Shown: positions 25,761 through 33,450, counted from the stretch's first letter. The stretch: 42,847 nucleotides of DNA from DASQUK01 sp035697145 (GCA_035697145.1 DASSDL010000038.1:1-42847); one strand, 5' to 3'. Notes: a model not told the origin generated them from the letters alone. Numbers and translations: made by a program.

Positions 25761-26288
25761 GTGGTCGTCGGGTCGATGGCCGTCGGCAAGTCGACTGTCG
25801 GGCGGGCGCTGGCCGCCCGGTTGGGCCGGCCGTTCCGCGACAGCGACGACGACCTGGCCGCGACCCGGGGCATGACCGGTCGTGCCCTGGCCGAGCGTGA
25901 GGGCGTCGACGCTCTCCACCGGTGGGAGGCCGAGCACCTGCTGACCACGCTGGCCGGGACGCAACCGACCGTGGTGGCGGCGGCCGCCAGCGTGGTGGAC
26001 GACGCCGCGTGCCTGGCGGCGCTGCGCGAACCGTTCGTCGTGTGGCTCCAAGCGCCCGCCGCCGTCCTGGCCCGGCGGATCGCGGGCGACGCGGGGGCGG
26101 CCGATCACCGGCGCCCGCTGGGCGACGCCACCGCCGTCGCCGAGCTCGAGGCGCGGCGAGCCGACCGCTTCCGGGCCGTGGCCGACCTCACGATCGACAC
26201 GGTTTCCCACGGCACGACGACGAGGCCGGACGCGATCGCCGAGGCGATCATGGCGGACCTGGAGCCCGCTCCGCCGGGGCACCAGTGA
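25761..26288 (+). CDS. Shikimate-kinase-like P-loop kinase
   Basis: Predicted about 175 residues. It has Walker A GSMAVGKST, the DxD-like segment RDSDDDLAATRGMTGRALAEREG and a lid arginine region ADHRRPLGD, the order found in shikimate and gluconate kinases. The substrate-binding GGG motif of AroK is replaced by AAAASVV, and no shikimate pathway gene is nearby, so a different small-molecule substrate is likely. The start is unclear: the GTG at 25761 leaves the first strand almost complete, while the frame stays open further upstream. It lies just before the first DevR box of the stress island but on the other side of it. Confidence 0.7.
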   Translation: MVVGSMAVGKSTVGRALAARLGRPFRDSDDDLAATRGMTGRALAEREGVDALHRWEAEHLLTTLAGTQPTVVAAAASVVDDAACLAALREPFVVWLQAPAAVLARRIAGDAGAADHRRPLGDATAVAELEARRADRFRAVADLTIDTVSHGTTTRPDAIAEAIMADLEPAPPGHQ

Positions 26289-26306
26289 CGCCGCGGCCAG
26301 CCAGTT

Positions 26307-26320
26307 AGGACCTTCGGCCC
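26307..26320. promoter_or_regulatory. DevR/DosR-box-like palindrome
   Basis: AGGACCTTCGGCCC matches the mycobacterial DosR core GGGACTWWAGTCCC at 10 of 14 positions, with both half-sites in register. Exactly 36 bases separate it from the ATG at 26357. The same spacing is seen for the box before the minus-strand gene starting at 33400, which supports function at an activator site next to -35 of short-leader transcripts. Confidence 0.6.
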
Positions 26321-26356
26321 TGGTGGCCCCGGCTCCTCCCGACCCACGCTCACGGG

Positions 26357-26797
26357 ATGGAAGTGGATCGCAACGGCCTGGAGGTGCTCGGCCGCGACGC
26401 GTGCCTGCGCCTGCTCGCCACGGCCACCCTGGGACGTGTCGGTGTCAGCAGCGGCGCGCTGCCGAGCGTTCTGCCGGTGAACTTCCGGTTCGACGGCCGC
26501 CAGATCCTGATCCGAACGGGCATGGGGACCAAGCTCGACGCCGCCGTCAACAATGCGGTGGTGGCGTTCGAGGTCGACGAGATCGACCCCGTGGCGCACA
26601 CCGGCTGGAGCGTGCTGGTCACCGGTTTGGCCCGCGAGCTGACCGACGCCGGTGAGCTGGCGGCGGCCCAGGTGCCACCGCTCGCCCGGTGGGCCCCAAG
26701 GGGCGACCACCGCGTGATTGCCATCTCGACAGAGCTGGTGTCGGGGCGGCGCGTCGTGGCCGGGTTGGCGGCGCCCACCGAGGTGGACCGGCAATGA
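26357..26797 (+). CDS. Pyridoxamine 5'-phosphate oxidase family protein
   Basis: Predicted 146 residues forming a split-barrel flavin-binding fold. The order LGRDACLRLLATATLGRVGVSSGALPSVLPVNFRFDGRQILIRTGMGTKLDAAVNNAVVAFEVDEID and GWSVLVTGLARELT is that of small PNPOx-like proteins in actinobacterial hypoxia regulons, which bind FMN or F420. The N-terminal helix-beta start is complete and begins at the ATG at 26357. A DevR-type box is 37-50 bases upstream. It is the first of three paralogues in this block (others at 32999-33400 and 33584-34066). The reductase substrate is unknown. The devR gene follows after 47 bases and may share the transcript. Confidence 0.88.
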   Translation: MEVDRNGLEVLGRDACLRLLATATLGRVGVSSGALPSVLPVNFRFDGRQILIRTGMGTKLDAAVNNAVVAFEVDEIDPVAHTGWSVLVTGLARELTDAGELAAAQVPPLARWAPRGDHRVIAISTELVSGRRVVAGLAAPTEVDRQ

Positions 26798-26844
26798 TGG
26801 TGGCCGCCGCGCCGAGGTGGCGGGATCGAACGAGAGGCACCAGC

Positions 26845-27504
26845 GTGACGATCAGGGTGTTCCTGCTCGACGACCACGAGGTCGTGCGGCGCGGCGTGCG
26901 CGATCTGCTGGAAGGCCAGAGCGGCGGCGAGGTCGAGGTGGCCGGCGAGGCCGGCACAGCCGAGGAGGCCTACCGGCGAATCCCGGCCGTCAGGCCCGAC
27001 GTCGCCATCCTCGACGTACGCCTTCCCGACGGTGACGGAGTCGAGGTCTGCCGCGAGATCCGTTCTCGTCACCCCGAGGTCCGCTGCCTGATGCTGACGT
27101 CGTTCGCCGACGACGAGGCGCTGTTCGACTCGATCATGGCCGGGGCCGCCGGATACGTGCTCAAGCAGGTGCGGGGCAGCGACCTGGTCGACAGCGTGCG
27201 GCGGGTGGCGGCGGGCCAGTCGCTGCTGGACCCATCGGTGACGGCCAAGGTGCTGGACCGCCTGCGAACGGGCCCCGACGACGACCCGGGGGTCGCCCAA
27301 CTCACCGAGCAGGAGCGCAAGATCCTGGACCTGCTCGCCGAGGGCCTCACCAACCGCCAGATCGGCGAGCGGCTCTACCTGGCCGAGAAGACCGTCAAGA
27401 ACTACGTGTCCAACCTGCTCATGAAGCTCGGCATGCACCGGCGCACCGAGGCCGCGGTCTACGCGGCCCGGCTCGCCGAGCGTCGCAAGCGACCTCCGGG
27501 TTGA
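26845..27504 (+). CDS. devR: DevR/DosR-like NarL-family response regulator
   Basis: Predicted 219 residues. The receiver domain (IRVFLLDDHEVVRRGVRDLL) has phosphoacceptor D57 in LDVRLPDG and the conserved Lys in AGYVLKQ. The LuxR-type HTH at about 150-215 carries LTEQERKILDLLAEGLTNRQIGERLYLAEKTVKNYVSNLLMKLGM. The recognition helix EKTVKNYVS is identical to that of M. tuberculosis DevR, whose Lys179, Lys182 and Asn183 contact GGGAC, in keeping with the boxes found here. The start is the GTG at 26845, with GAGAGG 7 bases upstream. The kinase gene is convergent rather than in the same operon, which is unusual. Confidence 0.93.
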   Translation: MTIRVFLLDDHEVVRRGVRDLLEGQSGGEVEVAGEAGTAEEAYRRIPAVRPDVAILDVRLPDGDGVEVCREIRSRHPEVRCLMLTSFADDEALFDSIMAGAAGYVLKQVRGSDLVDSVRRVAAGQSLLDPSVTAKVLDRLRTGPDDDPGVAQLTEQERKILDLLAEGLTNRQIGERLYLAEKTVKNYVSNLLMKLGMHRRTEAAVYAARLAERRKRPPG

Positions 27505-27525
27505 GTCGTCGGGCCGGGCGCTCGG

Positions 27526-28662
27526 TCACCCAACCGGCACGCGCCAGTCGACGACGGTGCCGTTCGTGCCCGCGGTGCGGATGTCGAACGAACCGCCCCG
27601 GCCGGCCGCCCGGGCGGCCATGTTGTCGAGCCCGTGGCCACGGGGCTGGTCCGGGGCCGGCGGCCCGACGCCGTCGTCGGTGACCCTCAGCAGGAGCGTG
27701 GCGTCGTCGACGGCCACCGTCACGTCGACCCGGCTGGCTCGGGCGTGGCGGGCGACGTTGCTGAGCGCCTCGCGCAGGGTCGCCAGCAGGTCCCCGGCGA
27801 GCCCGTTCGGCGTGGAGCTGTCGACCGGACCGTCGAAGAGCACGGTCGGCTCGAAGCCCAGCGCGGGGCTGGATTCCCGGACCAGGTCGAGGACCTGGCT
27901 GCGCACACCGGACTGCGTGCCACGAGTCATCGGCTCCAGGCCGAAGATGGCCGAGCGGATCTGCTTCACCGTCGAGTCGAGGTCGTCGACGGCGCCCTCC
28001 ACCCGCTCGGCCGCAGCGGGGGGGTCGGTACGGAGCAAACCGGCGGCGGCCTGCAGCGACAGGCCGGTGGCGAATAGGCGCTGAATCACGCTGTCGTGCA
28101 GGTCGCGAGCGATGCGCTCCCGATCCTCGAGCAGAGCCAGCTCCTGCACCCGGGCGTGCAGGCGGGCGTTCTCGATAGCCACGCCGGCCGCGGCCGCCAG
28201 GCCGACGACCAGCTCCTCGTCGACATCGGTGAACACCTCGGCCGAGGTCTTGTCGGTGAGGTAGAGGTTGCCGAACACCTCGTCGCGAACGCGGATCGGC
28301 ACTCCCAGGAACGAGCGCATCGGCGGGTGGTGGGGCGGGAAGCCGTAGCTGTCGGGGTGCTCACGCAGGTCGGGCAGCCGCAGGGGCTTGGCGTCGACGA
28401 TGAGCAGGCCCAGGATGCCGTGCCCCTCGGGGAGGTGACCGATCGCCGCGTGGGTCTCGTCGTCGATGCCGACCGTGATGAACTGCGCCAGCCGTGCCCG
28501 CCCGTCGTCGAGCACCCCCAGCGCGCCGTAGCGAGCGTCGACGAGGTCGACGGCCCCCTGCACGATGCGCTCCAACATCCCGGGGAGGTCGAGGTCGCTG
28601 CCGACCGTGAGCACGGCGTCGAGCAGTTGGCGGAGACTGCGGGGACCTGCGAACTCGCCCAT
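27526..28662 (-). CDS. devS: DevS/DosS-like heme-binding sensor histidine kinase, single GAF
   Basis: Predicted 378 residues. One GAF domain (about 25-170) closely follows GAF-A of M. tuberculosis DosS/DosT. In GFPPHHPPMRSFLGVP the second His (H112) lines up with DosS His149, the proximal heme ligand. The HisKA_3 domain has H189 in IARDLHDSVIQRLFATGLSLQ, followed by a HATPase with REALSNVARHARAS, DDGVG and GHGLDNMAARA. The second GAF of DosS is absent, so the linker to the kinase is short. It senses O2, CO or NO, or redox state, by analogy, and should phosphorylate the adjacent DevR. The ATG at 28662 has little Shine-Dalgarno signal; a DevR box lies 52 bases upstream. Confidence 0.92.
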   Translation of the reverse strand: MGEFAGPRSLRQLLDAVLTVGSDLDLPGMLERIVQGAVDLVDARYGALGVLDDGRARLAQFITVGIDDETHAAIGHLPEGHGILGLLIVDAKPLRLPDLREHPDSYGFPPHHPPMRSFLGVPIRVRDEVFGNLYLTDKTSAEVFTDVDEELVVGLAAAAGVAIENARLHARVQELALLEDRERIARDLHDSVIQRLFATGLSLQAAAGLLRTDPPAAAERVEGAVDDLDSTVKQIRSAIFGLEPMTRGTQSGVRSQVLDLVRESSPALGFEPTVLFDGPVDSSTPNGLAGDLLATLREALSNVARHARASRVDVTVAVDDATLLLRVTDDGVGPPAPDQPRGHGLDNMAARAAGRGGSFDIRTAGTNGTVVDWRVPVG

Positions 28663-28714
28663 GCGCGGTTCAGGTTACGTCCAGGGTCGAAGGGCCTCGC
28701 GATGGGCCTGATCA

Positions 28715-28728
28715 GGGACCTTCGGCCC
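28715..28728. promoter_or_regulatory. DevR/DosR-box-like palindrome
   Basis: GGGACCTTCGGCCC matches GGGACTWWAGTCCC at 11 of 14 positions. It lies between the divergent devS-like gene (52 bases) and the CBS-BON-USP gene (84 bases) and, being nearly symmetrical, could activate either. Confidence 0.65.
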
Positions 28729-28812
28729 TTCTGGCACGTCCCCCGCCGACACAGACTGACAGTGGATTCGACACCCACACCGGGTGCTTCTCGCCAGCCA
28801 GAGGAGATCGAG

Positions 28813-29931
28813 ATGTTCACCGTCAGGGTCCGAGACGTCATGACCAGTCCCGCGATCACGGTTGCGCAGGCGGCATCGTTCAGGGAGATCGTCGAACTCA
28901 TGCTGCGCCACGGCATCAGTGCCCTCCCGGTCGTGGACGACACCGGGGACCTGCTCGGCATGATCAGCGACGCCGACCTGATGACCAAACCGGCGCACGG
29001 CGGCCGTCGCCGCCGGGGGCACACCGCAGGCGGGATCATGAGCGCCCCGGCGGAGACCGCCGACCTGGACGACACGGTGCGCGGCGTGGCACGGCGGATG
29101 GTCGCCAACCACCGCAAGCACCTTCCGGTCGTCGACAGGTCGCGACGGCTCGTCGGCGTCGTTTCGCGCCGCGACGTGCTGCGGATGTTCGATCGGCCCG
29201 ACGCCGAGCTCGCCGCCGACGTGTCCGACGCGCTCGCCGAGGACCAGGCCTTGGAAGGGCACGACGTCTCGGTGGCCGCGACGGACGGGGTGGTCACGAT
29301 CGAGGGCACCGTGTGCCGGGCCGACGATGTCGCCTACGTCCGCCGCCTAGCGTGGATGGTGCCCTGCGTGATCGACGTCGCGTGCCACCTCACGGTCGCC
29401 GAGACGGCGCCGCATCACGACGTCGGCCACCGCAGGGTGGAGCCGGGCCAGCCCATCCCGGCGCAGGCTCATGGTCGCTCGGCCGCAGACGTGAAGGGGG
29501 CCGCCGTGCAGCGCATCGTCGTCGGCGTCGACGGTTCCGCCGCCTCCAGCCGTGCACTCGGTTGGGCCGTCGACCAGGCCCACACCTCCGGAGCCGAGGT
29601 CGAGGCGATTCACGCCTGGACCGTGCCCCACATGGGCGCAGATCCGCTCGCACGGGCGCTCGCGGACCGGGACGAGCTCGAGGCGCAGGCGCGCCGGGAG
29701 CTCCACCTCGTCGTGGACGGGGCGGACGACGGCGGACTCGTCGCCCCGGTCTCGCGCACGCTCGTGCGTGACGACCCCGCCGGCGCCCTTCTCAGGGCCG
29801 GCAAAGGGGCGGACCTGCTGGTCGTGGGCTCCCGCGGGTTGGGGGTCGATGGGGAGGCGGAGCCCGGCTCGGTGAGCCACCGGGTGATTCACGAAGCGCC
29901 GTGCCCGGTCGTGGTCGTGCCCGCTGACTGA
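28813..29931 (+). CDS. CBS-CBS-BON-USP fusion protein
   Basis: Predicted 372 residues. A CBS pair (about 1-125; VRVRDVMTSPAITVAQAASF, ISALPVVDDTGDLLGMISDADL, HLPVVDRSRRLVGVVSRRDVL) resembles Hrp1 of the DosR regulon. A BON-like segment follows (about 145-195; DVSVAATDGVVTIEGTVCRADDVAYVRRLA). After a His/Pro/Gln-rich linker comes a universal stress protein domain (about 232-372; QRIVVGVDGSAASSRALGWA) with an ATP motif matching G-2x-G-9x-GS in VVGSRGLG...PGS. The GAGGAG at 28801 with a 6-base spacer fixes the ATG at 28813. A good internal ribosome-binding site (AAGGGGG, 29494-29500) stands 5 bases before an in-frame GTG at 29506, so the USP part may also be made separately. Confidence 0.88.
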   Translation: MFTVRVRDVMTSPAITVAQAASFREIVELMLRHGISALPVVDDTGDLLGMISDADLMTKPAHGGRRRRGHTAGGIMSAPAETADLDDTVRGVARRMVANHRKHLPVVDRSRRLVGVVSRRDVLRMFDRPDAELAADVSDALAEDQALEGHDVSVAATDGVVTIEGTVCRADDVAYVRRLAWMVPCVIDVACHLTVAETAPHHDVGHRRVEPGQPIPAQAHGRSAADVKGAAVQRIVVGVDGSAASSRALGWAVDQAHTSGAEVEAIHAWTVPHMGADPLARALADRDELEAQARRELHLVVDGADDGGLVAPVSRTLVRDDPAGALLRAGKGADLLVVGSRGLGVDGEAEPGSVSHRVIHEAPCPVVVVPAD

Positions 29932-30093
29932 CGCCCCCAGCCGTCCGGCTCCAGCTCGCTCCTCGTCGGCCCTTCTGCTGCATTGGATCACCGACCCAGC
30001 ACCTCACGGTGGACAGCTCACCACCACGGGCACCGACAAGCTCGCCACCGCGGCGCGAGCGCTGTCGGCCTGATCGGACGATGCAGCGGGCCG

Positions 30094-30570
30094 TCAGACC
30101 CGCTTGGGGACGTTGCCCGCCAGGGTGCACATGACGCGCATCACCCGGTGCCCTGCATCGGCCGTGGGGGCGAACATCAGCGGGCAACCCCCGTCGATCA
30201 CCTTGATGCCGTGCCGCCGGCCGTAGTCGGCTGCCTCCTTGGAGACGCTTCCGGTGCCGAACCCCCGGTGCATCCACACGTGCCTGATGCCCAATTCGTC
30301 GCACTCGCGCATCGTGGCCTCCGCGGTCTCGGGCCTGGTGGCGATCACGACCGCGTCGACACCTCCGGGGATCGACTCGAGGTCGTGGTAGCACACGTCG
30401 CCTTCGACCTGGTCGGTGTTCGGGTTGACGGCGAACACGTCGTAGCCGCGCTCGCGGAGGCGCCGGTACACGACGTTGCTGCCGTGGTCACGCGGGTTCC
30501 TGGATACGCCCGTGACCGCAACCCGCCGGTTGGCCAGGAACTCCGATGCGGCATCCTTGATCTTCTCCAT
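30094..30570 (-). CDS. CoA-binding domain protein
   Basis: Predicted 158 residues. A Rossmann-like CoA-binding fold spans nearly all the chain: NRRVAVTGVSRNPRDHGSNVVYRRLRERGYDVFAVNPNTDQVEG, DAVVIATRPETAEATMRECDELGIRHVWMHRGFGTGSVS and GCPLMF. Related small proteins occur beside universal stress proteins and acyl-CoA enzymes in hypoxia regulons; they bind CoA and may act as carriers or sensors. The ATG at 30570 is the natural start. A perfect DevR-like box is 138 bases upstream, and a CGTCAGCTGACG palindrome (30625-30636) lies between box and start. The gene ends at 30094 with nothing recognisable downstream for 160 bases. Confidence 0.85.
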   Translation of the reverse strand: MEKIKDAASEFLANRRVAVTGVSRNPRDHGSNVVYRRLRERGYDVFAVNPNTDQVEGDVCYHDLESIPGGVDAVVIATRPETAEATMRECDELGIRHVWMHRGFGTGSVSKEAADYGRRHGIKVIDGGCPLMFAPTADAGHRVMRVMCTLAGNVPKRV

Positions 30571-30624
30571 GGCTCCTCCTCTGCATCCGTGAAAGACCCA
30601 GCGCCACCCGGGTGGGGTAGAGAG

Positions 30625-30722
30625 CGTCAGCTGACGACGACGGCCGTGACCATGCCCACGATGCGGCATCGGCCACCTGGTGATCAGAGGCCAACGGCTC
30701 GCGGCTTCGGGACCTTGGTCCC
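30625..30722. promoter_or_regulatory. Near-perfect DevR/DosR box plus second palindrome
   Basis: GGGACCTTGGTCCC (30709-30722) matches GGGACTWWAGTCCC at 12 of 14 positions and its half-sites GGGACC/GGTCCC are perfect inverted repeats; the flank TTC-box also fits the extended consensus. The 12-base perfect palindrome CGTCAGCTGACG lies at 30625-30636, nearer the CoA-binding gene. A further palindrome CCACCCGGGTGG is at 30604-30615. At 138 bases from the start codon the box implies a long leader or an unseen start point. Confidence 0.6.
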
Positions 30723-30747
30723 GGCCCGGATGGGCGGCGTCGACCCC

Positions 30748-32058
30748 TCAGAGGTAGCCGAGATGGCGGGCCTCGGCGGCTAGCCGGTCCCGGAAGCGGG
30801 GGTGCGCCACCCGGATGAGCGCCCGAGCGCGTTGGGAGAGTGAGCGCCCCCGCATCTCAGCGACGCCGTACTCGGTGACGATGTGGTCGACGGTGTTCTT
30901 ACTGGTGGTGACCATCGAGCCCGGTGTCAGCGTGGCCCGGACGCGGGAGACCTCGCCGTCGGCGGCGGTCGACGGCAGCACCACGAAGGCCTTGCCATCC
31001 CGGGAGTACATCGCCCCGCGGGCGAAGTCGGCCTGCCCGCCGCTCGACGACCAGTAGCGGCCGGTGACGGTCTCCGACGCGCACTGCCCCACGAGGTCGA
31101 CCTCGGTGGTGGCGTTGATGGACACGAAGCAGTCTTCGTGGGCGATCACCCGGGGGTCGTTGACCTCGTCGACGGGCAGGAACTCGACCGCCGGGTTCTC
31201 GTGCAGGAACTCGTAGAGCTGTTGCGTTCCCAGGGCGAACGTGGCGACGACCTTGCCCGGGGCGAGCCGCTTGCGCGTGCCGGTCACCACCCCGTCCTCC
31301 ACGTGTTGGATCAGCGCGTCCGACAGCAGCTCGGTGTGCACGCCGAGGTCGTGATGGTCGTGCAGTCCCTCGAGCAGGGCACTGGGGATCGACCCGATCC
31401 CCGCCTGGATGGTGGCTCCGTCCGGGATGCGCTCGGCAACGTAGGTGGCGATGCGCCGATCGACGTCGGACGGCACCGCTGGAGGAACCGCCACGAGGGG
31501 CCGCTCCACTTCGGTCCAGCCGACGACCTGGCTGACGTGCACCTGGTTGCGCCCGAAGGTGCGGGGCATCCGGCCGTTGACCTCCAGGACGAACGGAACC
31601 GTGCCGATGAAGGGCGCCACGTAGTCGCAGTTGGTCCCCAGCGAGAAGTACCCGTGCCGGTCCATCGGGGCCGCGGCCGCCAACACCAGCGAGCACTTCG
31701 TCGTGAGCCGCAACAGTCGGGGGACCTCGCTGAAGTTGTTGGGCACCAGCTCGCAGCCGCGCTCGCGCTCGTGGAACGCGGGTCGGGTGATCGGGGACAG
31801 GAAGTACGACACGTGCAGCAGGTGGTCGCGGAGCTTGCCGTGGATGTACGGCCGGTCGTGCAGCGCGTGCATCTGGTGCACCCGCACGCCGTTGTAGCGC
31901 TCGGCCTCGGCCTCGACGGCATCGAGCACCGAAACGGGCTCGCCGTTCGCCAGCGGCACGATCAGGTCATCGCCATCGTGGATGTGATCGAGGACGTCGC
32001 TGGGACTCCCGGCCACGGCGTGCCGCGGGCTCACGGCCGCGAGCTCGGCGACCGGCAC
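30748..32058 (-). CDS. Acetyl-CoA hydrolase/CoA-transferase family protein
   Basis: Predicted 436 residues, the standard size of family I CoA-transferases such as 4-hydroxybutyrate or butyrate CoA-transferase. The N-domain includes DLIVPLANGEPVSVLDAV and FLSPITRPAFHE. The C-domain contains GIGSIPSALLEGL, HTELLSD with candidate catalytic E243, and SINATTEVDLVGQCASE (about 313-329). It would move CoA between short acyl groups and acetate or hydrolyse acetyl-CoA, useful in fermentative or low-oxygen metabolism. The GTG at 32058 lies inside the end of the universal stress protein gene (28-base overlap), indicating the two are in one transcript. The exact substrate is uncertain. Confidence 0.9.
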   Translation of the reverse strand: MPVAELAAVSPRHAVAGSPSDVLDHIHDGDDLIVPLANGEPVSVLDAVEAEAERYNGVRVHQMHALHDRPYIHGKLRDHLLHVSYFLSPITRPAFHERERGCELVPNNFSEVPRLLRLTTKCSLVLAAAAPMDRHGYFSLGTNCDYVAPFIGTVPFVLEVNGRMPRTFGRNQVHVSQVVGWTEVERPLVAVPPAVPSDVDRRIATYVAERIPDGATIQAGIGSIPSALLEGLHDHHDLGVHTELLSDALIQHVEDGVVTGTRKRLAPGKVVATFALGTQQLYEFLHENPAVEFLPVDEVNDPRVIAHEDCFVSINATTEVDLVGQCASETVTGRYWSSSGGQADFARGAMYSRDGKAFVVLPSTAADGEVSRVRATLTPGSMVTTSKNTVDHIVTEYGVAEMRGRSLSQRARALIRVAHPRFRDRLAAEARHLGYL

Positions 32059-32984
32059 TCATGACGGCCGCCGGCGCGCCGGCGCAGGTGCACCGTTCCC
32101 GCCTTGGCGGGAACGACCAGCGTGGGCCGACGGGCCCGGTCGGCCACAGTCCTGGCCACGCTGCCCAGCAGCAGCTCGGCGGCCCCACCGCAGCCGCGGG
32201 TGCCCACCACGACGAGGTCCGCGTCCATGTCGTCCGCCACCTCCAGCAGCGTCGGTCCGGGCTCCCCTGAGCGCACGATCACCTGCACGCCGATGCCCCG
32301 AGCCCGGACATCCCGCACCTCGGCCTCCAGGAGGACCATGGCCTCGCTCGCCGCCGGCCCCTCGTCCCCGCTTGCCGCCGTGATCGCCTCTCCCAGCGGG
32401 AAGGGCGGCACGTAGTCGACCACCTCCAGCACGCTCAGCGATCCCCCCAGCGCCGCGGCCACGTCGGCCGCCAGCTCGAGGGCCGCCCGCGACGCGTCCG
32501 AGCGGTCGACCCCGACGAGGAGATGGTGGAGGCGAAGCCAGTCCGCCGAGGCTGCCCCCGGGCGGAGGGCCGGCACGACCAGCACCGGCACCCGAGCCGC
32601 TTGCAGCACCCGCAGGCTGGTGGAGCCGAGGGCGAGCTCCGGTCTGTCGCCGACACCACGGCTCCCGACCACGAGCAGGTCGGCGGGCTCGTCCTCGGCG
32701 GCAGCGAGGAGCACGTCGACCGGGTCGCCGTCGCGTACCTCGACGCGATGGCAGCCCGGCGATCGCGCCAACGGGACGCACCACGTACGTTCGACGAGGT
32801 CGCACAGGGTCCTCCGCCAAGACCGAGCCGACGCGTCCGGATCATGCCACCTGTCCAGCAGCCCAACGGCGTGGATCGCCACGACCTCGGCGCCGAGAAC
32901 ATCGCCGAGGCCCACGGCCCAACGCAGAGCTACCTGCGACGTGGCGGATCCATCGACGCCCACCACGATCCGAGTTGCTTCCAT
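32031..32984 (-). CDS. Tandem universal stress protein
   Basis: Predicted 317 residues with two USP domains (about 1-145 and 155-300). Both have the ATP-binding pattern G-2x-G-9x-G(S): VVGSRGVGDRPELALGS in the first and VVGTRGCGGAAELLLGS in the second. Both begin with the strand-loop of the fold (RIVVGVDGSATSQ; LLVGVDRSDASR). The layout equals the tandem USPs of the mycobacterial DosR regulon (Rv2005c, Rv2623 type), which slow growth when ATP is bound. A basic tail (LRRRAGGRHECR) follows. The ATG at 32984 lies 14 bases after the PNPOx-like gene, making a PNPOx-USP-CoA transferase operon. Confidence 0.92.
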   Translation of the reverse strand: MEATRIVVGVDGSATSQVALRWAVGLGDVLGAEVVAIHAVGLLDRWHDPDASARSWRRTLCDLVERTWCVPLARSPGCHRVEVRDGDPVDVLLAAAEDEPADLLVVGSRGVGDRPELALGSTSLRVLQAARVPVLVVPALRPGAASADWLRLHHLLVGVDRSDASRAALELAADVAAALGGSLSVLEVVDYVPPFPLGEAITAASGDEGPAASEAMVLLEAEVRDVRARGIGVQVIVRSGEPGPTLLEVADDMDADLVVVGTRGCGGAAELLLGSVARTVADRARRPTLVVPAKAGTVHLRRRAGGRHECRSPSSRP

Positions 32985-32998
32985 GCCCTCAGCGCTCC

Positions 32999-33400
32999 TC
33001 AGTGAGCTGGGTCGATCCGCCGACCGGTGAGGCGATCGGGGACCAGCCGCATCCAGTGCGCCTTGTCGCCCCCGGCCCAGGGATCTATCGCCAGGTGTCG
33101 CACCCGATCGAAGGTGGGAGCGTCGTAGCGGGTCACCTCCTCGAGCCGGCCGGTGGCAACCACGCTCCAGCCCGACAGGAGGGTGTGGTCGAAGCCGTCG
33201 ACCTCGAAGCTCGCGCGGGCTCGTGGGCCGTGGGCGAGCTTGGTCCCCGGTTCGGTGCGGAACACGATCGTCTCGCCGTCGAGCGCATAGTTCACCGGGA
33301 AGATCGCCGGTGCGTTTCCGGCAATCACCGCGAGGCGGCCGACCTCGTCGTTCGCCAGCAGGCGCAGGCACTGGTCACGATCGAGCTCTCGGATCGCCAT
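32999..33400 (-). CDS. Pyridoxamine 5'-phosphate oxidase family protein
   Basis: Predicted 133 residues. MAIRELDRDQCLRLLANDEVGRLAVIAGNAPAIFPVNYALDGETIVFRTEPGTKLAHG is the characteristic N-terminal half of the small PNPOx-like split barrel; GWSVVATGRLEEVT and GDKAHWMRLVPDRLTGRRI complete it. It is a paralogue of the proteins at 26357 and 33584 and is probably a cytoplasmic FMN- or F420-dependent oxidoreductase. The ATG at 33400 is 36 bases from a DevR-like box and lacks a strong ribosome-binding site, so the transcript may be nearly leaderless. It heads the operon with the tandem USP and the CoA transferase. Confidence 0.88.
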   Translation of the reverse strand: MAIRELDRDQCLRLLANDEVGRLAVIAGNAPAIFPVNYALDGETIVFRTEPGTKLAHGPRARASFEVDGFDHTLLSGWSVVATGRLEEVTRYDAPTFDRVRHLAIDPWAGGDKAHWMRLVPDRLTGRRIDPAH

Positions 33401-33436
33401 GACCGCATCATCGGGCACACCCGATCCCCGGCGGCA

Positions 33437-33450
33437 GTGCCGAAGGTCCC
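33437..33450 (-). promoter_or_regulatory. DevR/DosR-box-like palindrome
   Basis: Read on the minus strand, GGGACCTTCGGCAC keeps GGGACCTTCGGC, as in the boxes at 26307 and 28715; one base in the distal half-site departs. It is 36 bases from the start codon at 33400, the same spacing as at 26307-26357. Confidence 0.55.

Noticed and set aside
28096..28812. Upstream extension of the CBS-BON-USP gene
   Set aside because: The extra stretch is antisense to devS and runs through the DevR box; the ATG at 28813 has GAGGAG at the right distance.
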